Source: an uncultured Collinsella sp.
GTDB lineage: Bacteria > Actinomycetota > Coriobacteriia > Coriobacteriales > Coriobacteriaceae
Assembly: GCA_958413765.1 (NCBI GenBank)
Contig: CATYVH010000007.1
Coordinates: 8,033-72,032 of the forward strand
Length of the DNA: 64,000 nucleotides
Reading direction: 5' to 3'
In this document: positions 1-9,280 of the stretch, one piece after another
Layout: each line of letters begins with the position of its first letter
Numbering within the stretch: the first letter of the stretch is position 1
The notes under the pieces: model-generated
The model's database searches: none
The model's input: only the letters and a program-made list of their open reading frames with translations
What the model was told of the DNA's origin: nothing
Translations under genes and position numbers: made by a program

Positions 1-443
1 AGGTCAAGTTCATCTATGGCGTTCTGGAGAAGCAGTTCCACGGCTACTTCAACAAGGCCCGCAAGATGAACGGCGTCACCGGTGAGAACCTCATGATCAT
101 CCTTGAGTCTCGCCTCGACAACGTCGTCTTCCGTCTTGGCTTCGCCCGCACCCGTAAAGAGGCTCGTCAGTCCGTCCGTCACGGTCACTTCACCGTGAAC
201 GGCAAGCGCGTGGACATCCCGTCCTACCGCGTCAAGGCCGGCGACGTCGTCGCTGTCGGCGAGAAGTTCCGTGACCTCCTCCCCATCAAGGAGGCCCTGA
301 TTTCCTCCGAGCGCTTTGAGGTCCCTGGCTGGCTCGAGGTCGATATCGAGAAGCTGTCTGGTAACGTGCTCGCTCTGCCGACGCGTGAGCAGATCAGCGG
401 TGATATCAACGAGCAGCTCATCGTCGAGCTCTACTCTAAGTAG
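1..443 (+). CDS. rpsD: 30S ribosomal protein S4, C-terminal part
   Basis: The gene is cut by the left window edge; the reading frame is open from base 3 and ends at TAG 441-443. It encodes the last ~146 residues of S4, a primary 16S rRNA-binding protein of the small subunit. The S4 RNA-binding domain is visible (TGENL, ESRLDNVVFRLGF, VNGKRVDIPSYRVKAGD), followed by the family's typical C-terminus ending INEQLIVELYSK. An internal ATG at 66 is not the real start because the coding sequence continues upstream. rpoA follows after 32 bases, as in the actinobacterial alpha operon, so the two are probably cotranscribed. S4 often autoregulates this operon in other bacteria; nothing here shows it directly. 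Confidence 0.97.
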   Translation, partial: VKFIYGVLEKQFHGYFNKARKMNGVTGENLMIILESRLDNVVFRLGFARTRKEARQSVRHGHFTVNGKRVDIPSYRVKAGDVVAVGEKFRDLLPIKEALISSERFEVPGWLEVDIEKLSGNVLALPTREQISGDINEQLIVELYSK

Positions 444-475
444 TCCATCCGGGCTGCTGAGGCTGGAGGTAATAC

Positions 476-1417
476 ATGTCAGAATTCATTAGGCCTCAGG
501 TTCAGGTCGAAGAGATTAACGAGACGTCTGCTCGTGTCTCCGTCGAGCCGCTCGAGCGTGGTTACGGCGATACGCTGGGTAACTCCCTTCGTCGCGTTCT
601 TCTGTCCTCGCTCGAGGGTGCCGCCGTCGAGGCTATTCAGATCGATGGTGCGCAGCACGAGTTCATGACCATCCCTAACATGGTCGAGGACGTCACCGAC
701 ATCGTCCTGAATGTCAAGGGTCTTGTCTTCAGGGCTCTCGGCACGACCGACGAGGCGACCGCCACCATTTCTGTTGACGGCCCCTGCGAGGTCACCGGTG
801 CGGACTTCTTTATTCCGTCCGAGTTTGAGCTGGTCAACCCCGAGCAGCACATCGCTACGCTTACCGAGGGTGGCCATCTCACCATGAGCATGCGCATCGG
901 CTATGGCCGCGGCTATGTCTCTGGCGAGGCTAACAAGCGCGACAACGATCCCATCGGTGTGATCCACGTCGACTCGCTGTACTCGCCGGTGTCCCGTTGC
1001 GCCAAGCTCGTTGAGGCTTGCCGTGTCGGTCAGCACACCGACTACGACCGCCTTGTCCTCGAGATCGAGACCAACGGCTCCATCGCTCCGCGCGACGCCG
1101 TGGTCCAGGCTGCCAATATCATCAACCAGCATATGGCTGCCTTTATGAACCTTGCCGAGACCCCCGAGGTCGAGGAGGAGGCTTCGATCTTCGCTCCCGA
1201 GGTCACCAACGACAACGCCGAGCTGGACAAGCAGATCGAGGATCTGGACCTTTCCGTCCGTTCCTACAACTGCCTTAAGCGCGCCAGCATTCACTCGGTC
1301 CGTCAGCTCGTTGAGTTCTCGGAGAACGATCTGCTCAACATCCGTAACTTCGGTGTTAAGTCGATCGAGGAAGTGAAGGACAAGCTTGAGTCCATGGGCC
1401 TGAGCCTGAAGGCTTAA
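476..1417 (+). CDS. rpoA: DNA-directed RNA polymerase subunit alpha
   Basis: 313 residues, the normal length. The N-terminal domain (about 1-230) dimerises and nucleates core polymerase assembly and contains LERGYGDTLGNSLRRVLLSS; the C-terminal domain (about 245-313) binds UP elements and activators and contains RSYNCLKRA and NFGVKSIEEVKDKL. GGAGGT at 465-470 lies 5 bases before the ATG. The gene lies between rpsD and rplQ in the usual alpha-operon order. A 483-codon antisense open frame across this gene is a by-product of the GC-rich codon pattern. Confidence 0.99.
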   Translation: MSEFIRPQVQVEEINETSARVSVEPLERGYGDTLGNSLRRVLLSSLEGAAVEAIQIDGAQHEFMTIPNMVEDVTDIVLNVKGLVFRALGTTDEATATISVDGPCEVTGADFFIPSEFELVNPEQHIATLTEGGHLTMSMRIGYGRGYVSGEANKRDNDPIGVIHVDSLYSPVSRCAKLVEACRVGQHTDYDRLVLEIETNGSIAPRDAVVQAANIINQHMAAFMNLAETPEVEEEASIFAPEVTNDNAELDKQIEDLDLSVRSYNCLKRASIHSVRQLVEFSENDLLNIRNFGVKSIEEVKDKLESMGLSLKA

Positions 1418-1447
1418 TGCTTCGCATATTTGAGGAGAAACTAGACC

Positions 1448-1915
1448 ATGCGTCACAACGTTAAGAAGGGCCTGAAGCTCGGCACCGATGCGAGCCACAC
1501 CAAGGCCATGAAGAAGAGCCTGGCCAAGGCCCTCTTCGAGAACGACCGCATCAAGACCACCGAGACCCGCGCTAAGGCGCTGCGTTCGGTCGTCGATCCG
1601 ATCATCACCTGGGCCAAGAAGGGCGACCTGCACTCTCGTCGTCTGGCCATCGCCAAGCTCGGCGATAAGCAGCTCGTTGCCGAGATCTTCGACAAGGCTG
1701 CCCAGGGCATGTGGCAGGACCGCAACGGCGGTTACACCCGCATCATGAAGCTCGGCAACCGTAAGGGCGACAACGCTCCTATCGTTATCATGGAGCTCGT
1801 CACCGAGCCTTGCACGCCTAAGGCCAAGAAGGCTGCTCCGGCCCCCAAGAAGGCCGCTGCTCCCAAGAAGGTCGAGGCCGTCGAGGAGGCTCCTGCTGAG
1901 GAGACCGCTGAGTAG
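1448..1915 (+). CDS. rplQ: 50S ribosomal protein L17
   Basis: 155 residues. Residues 1-~118 are a standard L17 core (MRHNVKKGLKLGTDASHTKA, LFENDRIKTTETRAKALR), a protein near the polypeptide exit tunnel. The last ~35 residues form a low-complexity Lys/Ala/Pro then Glu/Ala tail that many shorter L17 proteins lack; tailed forms are common in actinobacteria. GAGGAGAAA precedes the ATG. It is the last gene before a strong terminator, so it closes the alpha operon. Confidence 0.98.
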   Translation: MRHNVKKGLKLGTDASHTKAMKKSLAKALFENDRIKTTETRAKALRSVVDPIITWAKKGDLHSRRLAIAKLGDKQLVAEIFDKAAQGMWQDRNGGYTRIMKLGNRKGDNAPIVIMELVTEPCTPKAKKAAPAPKKAAAPKKVEAVEEAPAEETAE

Positions 1916-1941
1916 ACAATCCGTCTGCATAGGCTATATTC

Positions 1942-1973
1942 GAGGGGTACGTTCGCGTACCCCTCTTTTTTTT
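1942..1973 (+). terminator. Terminator of the rpsD-rpoA-rplQ operon
   Basis: A perfect 10-bp stem (GAGGGGTACG / CGTACCCCTC, 1942-1951 and 1956-1965) with a TTCG tetraloop is followed by eight T. Confidence 0.95.
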
Positions 1974-2008
1974 GTCGCGATACCGTTGATTGTTTGTTGG
2001 GAGCGCCC

Positions 2009-2833
2009 ATGACCGCGCCGTCTGATTTCAATTCGATTCCTGAGCTCGATGCCACGCTTGTATTCCGTGTTGCCTATGATGGCTCGTCCTATAGCGGATT
2101 TGCCGAGCAGCCGGGCCAGACGACCGTTGCGGGCGAGTTACGCCGCGCTATCGAGACGCTGCTGCGCCGCCCGATCGATCTGACGTGTGCGGGTCGTACC
2201 GATGCCGGCGTGCATGCGGTGGCCCAGTACATTAGCGTGCCCGTAACGGACGCTGAGCTTGCTCTGACGCGCCGTAGGTGGCTGAGGGCTATGGATGCCC
2301 TCCTGCCCAAAGATATTGCCATAAACGAGGTCTACAAGGCCCGTAGGGGCTTTTCTGCCCGCTTTGACGCGCGGTCCCGTACGTATACGTACCGTATTGC
2401 CGATCGCGATGCGCGCCCCGTGCTCTCGCGCGGTGCGGTGTGGTGGCATCGCTATCCCCTCGACGTCGATGCGATGGCGGCCGCCTGCCCTGCGCTTTTG
2501 GGCGAGCAGGACTTTAAGAGCTTTTGCAAGGTTGCCTCGGCCGTTGGCAAGCCCACGCATCGCTGCGTGATGCGTGCCGAATTTGGCCATGAGGTTGCGT
2601 TTGGCGAGGACAACCTGACGTTCACCATCGAGGGCAATGCGTTTCTGCATTCGATGGTCCGTACGATCGTGGGCACGCTTGTCGAGATTGGCATGCATCG
2701 CCGTGAACCCGAGTGGATGCGCGAGGTTATCGATGCTTGCGACCGTACCGCTGCGGGCCCCACGGCTCCTGCCTGCGGCCTTACGTTTATGGGCGTGGAT
2801 TACGATCCCGCCGAGCTTGTCGTGCTCGACTAG
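2009..2833 (+). CDS. truA: tRNA pseudouridine(38-40) synthase TruA
   Basis: 274 residues. TruA isomerises uridines 38-40 in the anticodon stem-loop of many tRNAs. The family signature CAGRTDAGVHA, with the catalytic Asp, lies near residue 65; VAYDGSSYSGF opens the fold and SFCKVAS and HSMVRTIVGTLVEIG follow. I chose ATG 2009 over the upstream TTG at 1994 because GGGAG (1999-2003) is spaced 5 bases from it. In actinobacteria truA commonly follows rplQ, but here a terminator separates them, so it probably has its own promoter. Confidence 0.96.
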   Translation: MTAPSDFNSIPELDATLVFRVAYDGSSYSGFAEQPGQTTVAGELRRAIETLLRRPIDLTCAGRTDAGVHAVAQYISVPVTDAELALTRRRWLRAMDALLPKDIAINEVYKARRGFSARFDARSRTYTYRIADRDARPVLSRGAVWWHRYPLDVDAMAAACPALLGEQDFKSFCKVASAVGKPTHRCVMRAEFGHEVAFGEDNLTFTIEGNAFLHSMVRTIVGTLVEIGMHRREPEWMREVIDACDRTAAGPTAPACGLTFMGVDYDPAELVVLD

Positions 2834-2994
2834 GGGAGGGCTCGACGTGTCGTGCGTCGACACCTGTCATCTGTGGGCTGCGCGTGTGCAACATCTGTTC
2901 TTGGCGTGCAATGCAACCGGTGTCTCATTGCTTTTATTGCCGGGGTGTACCATGAACCACGGTTTGATTCATTACTGTCGAGAGGACGGATAAT

Positions 2995-4035
2995 TTGGTT
3001 CGACGTGGCTCGCATCCGCGACTTTCGGTGATCCTTGTGGTAGAAGGTTCGCCCAGCTATGCGATGCGTGCGCTCGAGAGTATCCAGAACCAAGACCTCT
3101 ACGATTTGCAGATTGTCGTTGTCTGTCGCGATACTGCGCCCGGTGTGCGCCATTCGCTTCAAGTTGCTGCCGACAGGGACATCCATATTGATTTGATTGA
3201 CGTCGAGGACGCGACGCGCGGCGCGTGTCTTCGTGCCGGTTTTGCTGCCTCGCGCGGCTCTCAAATCATCGCCATGAACGCCGATGAGTGGTTTGCTCCG
3301 CAATCCCTTTCCAAGATGGTCGATATCGCGTGCGATACTGCGGCAGACATAGTGTTCCCCACGGTGTCGCTCGACCGCTATGATGCACATCGAGAGCGCC
3401 ATTCGCGTGTCTTGGATGCTGCCTCTATTGTCATTGAAGACAAGTCTTCGATGGTGGCCGGGCTGCCTCAGTTGATTTTAGGCGGCTTGGTTGCTCAAGT
3501 CTCTGGCGTGATGTATAGCCGTCCGCTGTTTGAGGCATGCCTTTTGTGCGACAAGGCGTTTCGCACAGTTGGGTTTATGGCATGCGCGCTCTCGCAGGCG
3601 CAGCGCGTCTCCGGATGCGGCGACGCTTGTTTCCACGCGGTGGCGCCTAAGCTTACAGATGCCTTTGATCCCACCATGTATGCCAGGGTATCCGATGACA
3701 CCCGAGCACTCGACGAGCTTGCGGACTCACTCTCGGAAGCAGATAGCGGTGGCCGGCTCAAGCTGGCAAGCCAAAAGTTCTACTTTGCCGGACTGGTCGC
3801 CTGCATCGAGAATTTGTGTCTGAGCCCGCATGGGGTGTCGTCAATCGAGCGTTCCGCCCGCATGCGTGATATGCTCGAGGCGCCTCGAACCCGTCAGATG
3901 GTCGCCGCGCTCAAGGATAACCATCGGGGGCTCGGTCTGTTGTTTGGGCCGATCGCTAGCGCCAAGCCCGCGCGTTGCGTGATGTGTACGCATCTGGCAG
4001 CTTTTCTTAACCGGACGGGCGCAAAAACCGCCTAA
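2995..4035 (+). CDS. Glycosyltransferase family 2-like protein
   Basis: 346 residues from a TTG start preceded by AGAGGA (2981-2986). The N-terminal ~110 residues match a GT-A fold: a LSVILVVEGSPSYAMRALES opening, a central strand (LQIVVVCRD) and a DxD-like NADEW at about residue 98. GT2 enzymes transfer a sugar from a nucleotide donor to a lipid or polysaccharide acceptor. The rest shows no clear membrane anchor. The acceptor is unknown and no sugar-pathway gene is nearby, so the role stays open. It ends 132 bases before argR in the same direction. Confidence 0.7.
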   Translation: MVRRGSHPRLSVILVVEGSPSYAMRALESIQNQDLYDLQIVVVCRDTAPGVRHSLQVAADRDIHIDLIDVEDATRGACLRAGFAASRGSQIIAMNADEWFAPQSLSKMVDIACDTAADIVFPTVSLDRYDAHRERHSRVLDAASIVIEDKSSMVAGLPQLILGGLVAQVSGVMYSRPLFEACLLCDKAFRTVGFMACALSQAQRVSGCGDACFHAVAPKLTDAFDPTMYARVSDDTRALDELADSLSEADSGGRLKLASQKFYFAGLVACIENLCLSPHGVSSIERSARMRDMLEAPRTRQMVAALKDNHRGLGLLFGPIASAKPARCVMCTHLAAFLNRTGAKTA

Positions 4036-4167
4036 ACGGCTCATTACGAAACAAACTTGCATAGAATTGTTTCGAAATGCGTTCTTATACACAAAAGCCT
4101 TCAAATAGCGTTAAACTATTCAATCACTGATTGATTGTCTCCGCCATCTTTTGGAGTGAGGGTTTGT

Positions 4168-4605
4168 ATGGCTAAAAAACGCAATGGGCGCCAGGATGCC
4201 ATTAGAGATATTGTGCGCAATAAGGACGTCCGCACGCAGCGTGTGCTGGTCGATGAGCTCCGTGCTATGGGCTTTGATTGCACGCAGGCGACTGTCTCTC
4301 GCGATATTGCCGATATGGGGCTGCGTAAGCTCCCTGAGGGCATCTATGTTCTGGCAGAGGACCTGCACCTGCAGCGCATGGTTTCCGAGCTCGTAACGGG
4401 CGTTCTGCGTACCGATAATCTGGTTATGATCAAGGCTCAGCCTGGCACGGCTTCCGGCATCGCCGCCGCCGTTGATGCGGCAGAGTTGCCCGATGTGCTT
4501 GGCTCGCTTGCCGGCAACGATACGATTTTGGTTATTGCCCAGACGGCCGAGGACGGCGAGCGTCTCGAGGCGCTGATCAATAAGCTGAGCAATTCTCGCA
4601 AGTAG
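4168..4605 (+). CDS. argR: Arginine repressor ArgR
   Basis: 145 residues. An N-terminal winged helix (about 1-70; QATVSRDIADMGLRKLPEG is the recognition region) is followed by a C-terminal oligomerisation and arginine-binding domain that contains GTASGIAAAVDAA and LAGNDTILVIA. ArgR represses arginine biosynthesis and can activate catabolism with arginine as co-repressor. ATG 4168 follows GGAGTGAGG (4153-4161); the upstream in-frame start at 4135 has no comparable site. No arginine gene lies in this window. A 13-bp palindrome (CAATCACTGATTG, near 4121-4133) lies just upstream but does not match a typical ARG box. Confidence 0.95.
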   Translation: MAKKRNGRQDAIRDIVRNKDVRTQRVLVDELRAMGFDCTQATVSRDIADMGLRKLPEGIYVLAEDLHLQRMVSELVTGVLRTDNLVMIKAQPGTASGIAAAVDAAELPDVLGSLAGNDTILVIAQTAEDGERLEALINKLSNSRK

Positions 4606-4656
4606 GCGTGCGGGTCGTGCGCTCGGCACTGCGTGCGCTTACATAGTGGCTTGTAA

Positions 4657-4690
4657 GGGGTGTCGACGTTGGTCGGTATCCCCTTTTTTT
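4657..4690 (+). terminator. Terminator after argR
   Basis: GGGGTGTCGAC pairs with GTCGGTATCCCC, with one bulged T and two G-U pairs, and seven T follow. Confidence 0.8.
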
Positions 4691-4729
4691 GTTTGCTGGT
4701 ATAACGACCGCCCAGTCGCTTCAAACTAA

Positions 4730-4766
4730 AAGGCCCCGAGCAGTTCAATAAGCTGCTCGGGGCCTT
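4730..4766 (-). terminator. Terminator of the class A PBP gene
   Basis: A 14-bp perfect inverted repeat (AAGGCCCCGAGCAG / CTGCTCGGGGCCTT) lies 23 bases beyond the minus-strand stop. On the minus strand the stem runs into TTTTAGTTTGA. It can also stop plus-strand read-through from argR. Confidence 0.88.
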
Positions 4767-4788
4767 GTTGGCTTTAGTCGCGTACTTC

Positions 4789-7062
4789 TTAGCCGACCGT
4801 ATCGTCAGGCGTGGGCGAGGGGTCGGGAGTGGGAGTGGGCGTAGGCGTAGGCGTGCCGCCATCGCCGCCGGTCGAACCACCAGTGGAGCCGCCCGTCGAG
4901 CCACCGGTCGTACCGGTGCCGCCGGTGGTGTCGCCATCGCCGCCGGTCGAACCACCAGTGGAGCCGCCCGTCGAGCCACCGGTCGTACCGGTGCCGCCGG
5001 TGGTGTCGCCGCCCGTGGTCTCGGTGGTCGTGGTCGTCGTGGTAGTCGTTGTGGTGGTTTCCTCTTCCTCTTCGTCCTTGTCCTTGTCGTCGTTCTCCGA
5101 CTTCTTGGTGTTATTGGTGCCGTAGAACTTCCAGACGCTGTTGTTCTTGTAGGTGGGCGCCGTTCCGGTCGCAAACTCCTCGCGCTCGGTACCGGTCAGA
5201 ACGGTGTTCATAAACCGCTTAAAGACAGGCAGGTTGGTGCTGTCGCCCAGCAGGTCCGTGCCGTACTTTTGGATGGGGATCTCGCCCGCGGAATAGCCGG
5301 TCCACAGGGCGCACGCCAGCTGCGGGGTATAGCCGCAGAACCACAGGTTGGTGGTGTTGTCGGTGGTGCCCGTCTTGCCGGCATAGGGCTGGTTGACACT
5401 CAGGGCGCCGGCAGCACCCGTACCGCTGCCCTTCATGACGCCGGACAGAACATCGGTGACCGCGGCGGCCTCGCCCTCGGTAAGCACCTGTGAGGGATTG
5501 TCGGTGTGCTGGTACAGCACCGAACCGGTACGAGAATCAATCTCGGTGATGGCGATCGGCTGGCGATAGTAGCCGCCGTTGGCAAACGTCGCGTAGGCGG
5601 CGGCCATCTCGAGTGGCGAGATCGAGCCGGTGCCGAGCGTCATGACGGGAACGTCCTCGATGTTGTCCTTGGCGGGGTCGATGCCGAGCTTTTTGACGAG
5701 CGAGATGATCTTGCTGTTGCCGACGGCTTCCGCCACCTGGATGTAGCCGGTGTTGGAGGAGTATGCCGTCGCCTGCTTAAGCGTGATGCTGCCGTAGCTC
5801 TGGTTGGCGTAATTTTGGACCTCGGTCGTGGTGCCCTTGGCCTTGAGCGGCGAGTTGCAGTTGAGGGTGACGTTGGGGTTCATGCCGTTTTGGATGGCAG
5901 TTGCCAGCGTAAAGGCCTTAAAGGTGGAGCCGACGGGACGCTTGGCCGTGGCATGGTTTACGTGGTTCTCGTCGGCGTTGTAGTCGTAGCCGCCCACCAT
6001 GCACTTGATGTAGCCGGTCTTGGGGTCGACGACGACCATGCCCATGTCCAGGCCGTCAAGCGAGAGCGTGTCGAGCTGCTCGCGGACGGCATTCTCTGCC
6101 ACCTGCTGCATCGTGGGGTCGATGGTGGTCTTGACGGTCAGGCCGCCCTTAAAGAGCACGTCGGTCGAGAACTCCTGCTCCAGCAGCTGCTTGACGTAGG
6201 AGACAAAGTAGGGCTGCGAGTATACGTCGACGCCGCTGCCCGAGATTTCGGTCACATTGAGGGTGATGGGCTCGGCCTGTGCGGCATCGTGCTCCTCCTG
6301 GGTGATGTGGCCCAGGCGCAGCATGTTGTCGAGAACCTTGTTGCGGCGAGACAGTGCCAGATCGGGATTGACCGTGGGGTCGTACTGCGAAGGCGAGTTG
6401 GGAAGGCCGATGAGTAGCGCGGCCTCGCTCAGGGTGAGGTCGGCGGCGCTCTTGGACAGATAGGTCTCGGCTGCGGCCTCGATGCCGTAGGCGCCGTGGC
6501 CGTAATAGATGGTGTTGAGGTACATCATGAGGATCTCGTCTTTGGAGTACATGTCCTCCATCTTGATGGCGATGTAGGCCTCGCGCACCTTACGCTCAAT
6601 GGTCGAGTCGAATTGCTCCTCCTGCAGGATGGTGTTGCGCACAAGCTGCTGGGTGATCGTCGAGGCGCCTTCGTGCCCGCCGCCGAGGGTTGCCACCGCA
6701 GCACGCGCGATACCCCACAGGTCGATACCGCCGTGCTCGTAGAAGCGCTCGTCCTCGACGTCAACGGTGCCCTGCAGCACGTAGGGGGAGACCTCGTCCT
6801 TGGTGATAGACTTGCGGTTTTGCGTGTAGAAGCTCGCGATCTTGTTGCCGTTGCAGTCGACGATCTCGGTGGGCTCGCTCACCAGATACGCGTTGGCGTC
6901 GGTGTAGTCGGGCAGATCGGACAGCCAGCGGTTGACGTTGCCGACCATGCCGATGCCAAATGCCACGCCCGCAATCAGCAGAAAGCCCAAAAACGAGAGC
7001 AGGATTATGGGCAGAGCATGCGTCTTTGAACGGCTGCGTCCCTGTCGTTGGCGAGGACCCAT
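4789..7062 (-). CDS. Class A penicillin-binding protein (bifunctional peptidoglycan synthase)
   Basis: 757 residues. A basic cytoplasmic tail and one membrane anchor (about 14-38) lead into a family-51 transglycosylase domain (VEDERFYEHGGID with the catalytic Glu, then TITQQLVRN) and a transpeptidase domain with the serine in GSTFKAFT, the SSN motif in AYSSNTGY and KTG in YAGKTGTTDN. It polymerises and cross-links peptidoglycan outside the membrane. ATG 7062 follows GGAGGT; an in-frame ATG 41 codons upstream has no such site. The C-terminal ~110 residues are unusual: an acidic run, a poly-Thr run, Gly-Thr-Ser repeats made by a 75-bp tandem DNA repeat, and a Pro-Thr tail, probably a flexible wall-spanning stalk. 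Confidence 0.95.
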   Translation of the reverse strand: MGPRQRQGRSRSKTHALPIILLSFLGFLLIAGVAFGIGMVGNVNRWLSDLPDYTDANAYLVSEPTEIVDCNGNKIASFYTQNRKSITKDEVSPYVLQGTVDVEDERFYEHGGIDLWGIARAAVATLGGGHEGASTITQQLVRNTILQEEQFDSTIERKVREAYIAIKMEDMYSKDEILMMYLNTIYYGHGAYGIEAAAETYLSKSAADLTLSEAALLIGLPNSPSQYDPTVNPDLALSRRNKVLDNMLRLGHITQEEHDAAQAEPITLNVTEISGSGVDVYSQPYFVSYVKQLLEQEFSTDVLFKGGLTVKTTIDPTMQQVAENAVREQLDTLSLDGLDMGMVVVDPKTGYIKCMVGGYDYNADENHVNHATAKRPVGSTFKAFTLATAIQNGMNPNVTLNCNSPLKAKGTTTEVQNYANQSYGSITLKQATAYSSNTGYIQVAEAVGNSKIISLVKKLGIDPAKDNIEDVPVMTLGTGSISPLEMAAAYATFANGGYYRQPIAITEIDSRTGSVLYQHTDNPSQVLTEGEAAAVTDVLSGVMKGSGTGAAGALSVNQPYAGKTGTTDNTTNLWFCGYTPQLACALWTGYSAGEIPIQKYGTDLLGDSTNLPVFKRFMNTVLTGTEREEFATGTAPTYKNNSVWKFYGTNNTKKSENDDKDKDEEEEETTTTTTTTTTTTETTGGDTTGGTGTTGGSTGGSTGGSTGGDGDTTGGTGTTGGSTGGSTGGSTGGDGGTPTPTPTPTPDPSPTPDDTVG
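4861..5010. repeat. 75-bp tandem repeat in the PBP tail
   Basis: Two near-identical copies, 4861-4935 and 4936-5010, encode 25-residue Gly/Thr/Ser units on the minus strand. The length is a multiple of three, so copy-number change would keep the frame. Confidence 0.92.
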
Positions 7063-7224
7063 ATATTGACCTCCAGGTATGTCGTGCCGGACGGTGGATG
7101 TGCCGTCGGGGCAGGATGGACATAAGTTATTACACGATAAACCAAACGGGGCGCGCGAGGCCTCGTGTATGCTGGAAGACGGCATTTTTCAGAGTGAATG
7201 CATACCTTGGTAAGGAGTTTGCCG

Positions 7225-9183
7225 ATGGCGATTCGGGCGATGGGGCCGAGCGGACAATACGAGACTGGATTGGATGCTGCCGGTGCGGCGCTGCCCGAGT
7301 TGCTGGCGCCGGCGGGCGGACTCGACCAGATGCTTGCGGCCATCGCCGCGGGCGCCGATGCCATCTATGCGGGGTTGGGCGGCTTTAACGCCCGTGTGGG
7401 CGCCCATGGCTTTACGGATAACGAGTTTGCGCGCGGCTGCGCCGTGGCGCATGCCCATGGCGTGCGTGTGTACGTAACGCTCAACGTGTTCGTGTTTGAC
7501 GATGAGTTGTCCGACGCGGTGGCGTTGGGAGCTCATGCACTGGAGCTGGGCGCCGATGCTCTGATTGTCGCCGATGCCGGGTTGGCCTGCGCGCTGCGCG
7601 CGGCGATTCCCGGGGTCGAGATTCACCTGTCCACGCAGGCGGGCGCTCATAGCGAGGGTGCCGTGCGGCTTGCCGCCGATGAGCTGGGGGTCGAGCGCGT
7701 GACGACGGCACGCGAGCTGACGGTCGACGAGATTGCGGCGCTATGTGCCACGGGCGTGCCCATCGAGGTATTCTGCCACGGTGCGATTTGCATCGGCTAT
7801 TCGGGGGCGTGCGAGTTCTCGGCCTTGCGGCGTGGGCGCTCGGCGATGCGCGGCGACTGCACGCAGCCGTGCCGTCTGGCGTACGACCTGGTGGACGAGG
7901 CGGGACAGAGCGTTGTCGCCGTCGAGGGAGATCGCCTGCTTTGTCCGCGTGACTATCTGGGTATCGCGCACCTGCCCGAGCTTGTTGCCGCCGGCGTGGC
8001 ATCGCTCAAGATCGAGGGACGCATGAAGAATCCCGATTACGTATTCAACGTGGTGAGGGTGTGGCGTCGGGCACTCGATATGCTGTGCGACGGCGCGTGG
8101 GACTCCGGTGCCGTGGAAGAGCTTGAACGCGAGCTTGGAAGATCGTTTAACCGTGGGTTTACCGATGCGTACCCGCGAGGGCGTTCGGGTGCCGAGCTGA
8201 TGAGCTTTGAGCGCGCAATTAATCAGGGCGTGCGCGTGGGGCGCTTGGTCGCTGTGGGCCACGAAGAGGTGACCGTTGAGCTCGACGCCGCCGTGGCGGC
8301 GGGTGACACGCTCGAGATTCGGTTCTATCCGGGTGCCGACGCGCGTCCCGATGTGCCCAAGCGCTGGCCGCAGGTGCCCTGCCCGGTGGATGCCGCAGCG
8401 GGGAAGCGCGTCGTCGTGCATTGCAAGCGTAAGGTGGACACGGGCTGCGAGGTATACCTGATTCGCAGCGCCGGCGTGTTGGATCAGACAGCGGCGGTGT
8501 TGGAGCGCATGCGGGCCGAGGCGGATGCGATTGCGCCCGTTGCGCGTGCCGTTGAGGTGCTGCCCTTTGAGGACGTTGCGGTGGATGGCGGTGCGTCGAC
8601 GGAGTTGGTGGAGCGCGCGGTTCCCGCTCGCATGGTTTTTGCTTGGCAGCTGATGGATGCCGACCCGCGCGGAGAACTTGATTTGTCCGACGCCGTTGTG
8701 GTGCTGGACGAGGTGTGCCGCACGGGTGACGCTGACCGGATCCGCTCGCTGACGCAGCGTGCCGGGCGCGTCGTCTGCCGCAACCTGGGACAGGTGGCGA
8801 TGGCGCGCGAGCTGGGCGTGGCGTTTGACGTGGCGGCGCCGGTGTTCTGCGCGAATCGGGTCACGCTTACCTGGCTGCGCGGACTCGGGGCGGGGTGGGT
8901 GTACTTGTCGGCCGAGTTGCTCGGCAATGATGCCGAGCGTGTTGCCGAGCTTGCCGCTTGTCCCGGTGTCTTGGGGCCTGTCGATGCCGACCGTCCCGAG
9001 CTCATGGTGTGCGAGCACTGCTTACTGACTGCCGAGGGCGCCTGCGCCACGGATGCAACGGGGCAGGTTCGTTGCCGTGACTGCTCGCGCCGTCAGCAAA
9101 CACGATATTTGGTCGAGCGCGACGGCATGCGCCTGCCAGTCGCCGTTGATGCGTGCGGCAGGACGAGGATTTTCCTGTCGTAG
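7225..9183 (+). CDS. Peptidase U32 family protein
   Basis: 652 residues. The N-terminal half is a U32 TIM-barrel-like domain (ELLAPAGGLDQMLAAIAAGAD, EVFCHGAICIGYSGACEFSA) with the conserved cysteine cluster MRGDCTQPCRLAYD near residue 215; KIEGRMKNPDYV follows. Members include RlhA, which hydroxylates a 23S rRNA cytidine, and collagenase-annotated proteins; the C-terminal Cys-rich stretch (MVCEHCLL, CRDCSRRQQ) suits metal or Fe-S binding. ATG 7225 is preferred over 7198 because TAAGGAG (7211-7217) precedes it. The gene is divergent from the PBP gene, with 162 bases between starts. An rRNA or tRNA modification role is more likely than proteolysis, by family knowledge only. Confidence 0.88.
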   Translation: MAIRAMGPSGQYETGLDAAGAALPELLAPAGGLDQMLAAIAAGADAIYAGLGGFNARVGAHGFTDNEFARGCAVAHAHGVRVYVTLNVFVFDDELSDAVALGAHALELGADALIVADAGLACALRAAIPGVEIHLSTQAGAHSEGAVRLAADELGVERVTTARELTVDEIAALCATGVPIEVFCHGAICIGYSGACEFSALRRGRSAMRGDCTQPCRLAYDLVDEAGQSVVAVEGDRLLCPRDYLGIAHLPELVAAGVASLKIEGRMKNPDYVFNVVRVWRRALDMLCDGAWDSGAVEELERELGRSFNRGFTDAYPRGRSGAELMSFERAINQGVRVGRLVAVGHEEVTVELDAAVAAGDTLEIRFYPGADARPDVPKRWPQVPCPVDAAAGKRVVVHCKRKVDTGCEVYLIRSAGVLDQTAAVLERMRAEADAIAPVARAVEVLPFEDVAVDGGASTELVERAVPARMVFAWQLMDADPRGELDLSDAVVVLDEVCRTGDADRIRSLTQRAGRVVCRNLGQVAMARELGVAFDVAAPVFCANRVTLTWLRGLGAGWVYLSAELLGNDAERVAELAACPGVLGPVDADRPELMVCEHCLLTAEGACATDATGQVRCRDCSRRQQTRYLVERDGMRLPVAVDACGRTRIFLS

Positions 9184-9280
9184 GTGTTCGGCCGCGCCGT
9201 TTTGGTTATCATAAGAGAGTTTATGAACTTCCAGCACCGCCGTATCCGGTGAGGGTGCTATGGCAAAAGGAGGATACCCA

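Noticed and set aside
479..1930. 483-codon antisense frame across rpoA and rplQ
   Set aside because: It covers two well-supported ribosomal-operon genes; composition is that of a shadow frame.
4047..4133. Arginine operator upstream of argR
   Set aside because: CGAAACAA/TTGTTTCG and CAATCACTGATTG are palindromes but do not match the ARG box consensus; autoregulation cannot be claimed.
9190..9280. T-box leader of tyrS
   Set aside because: The gap is only ~97 bases and shows no T-box sequence or specifier stem.
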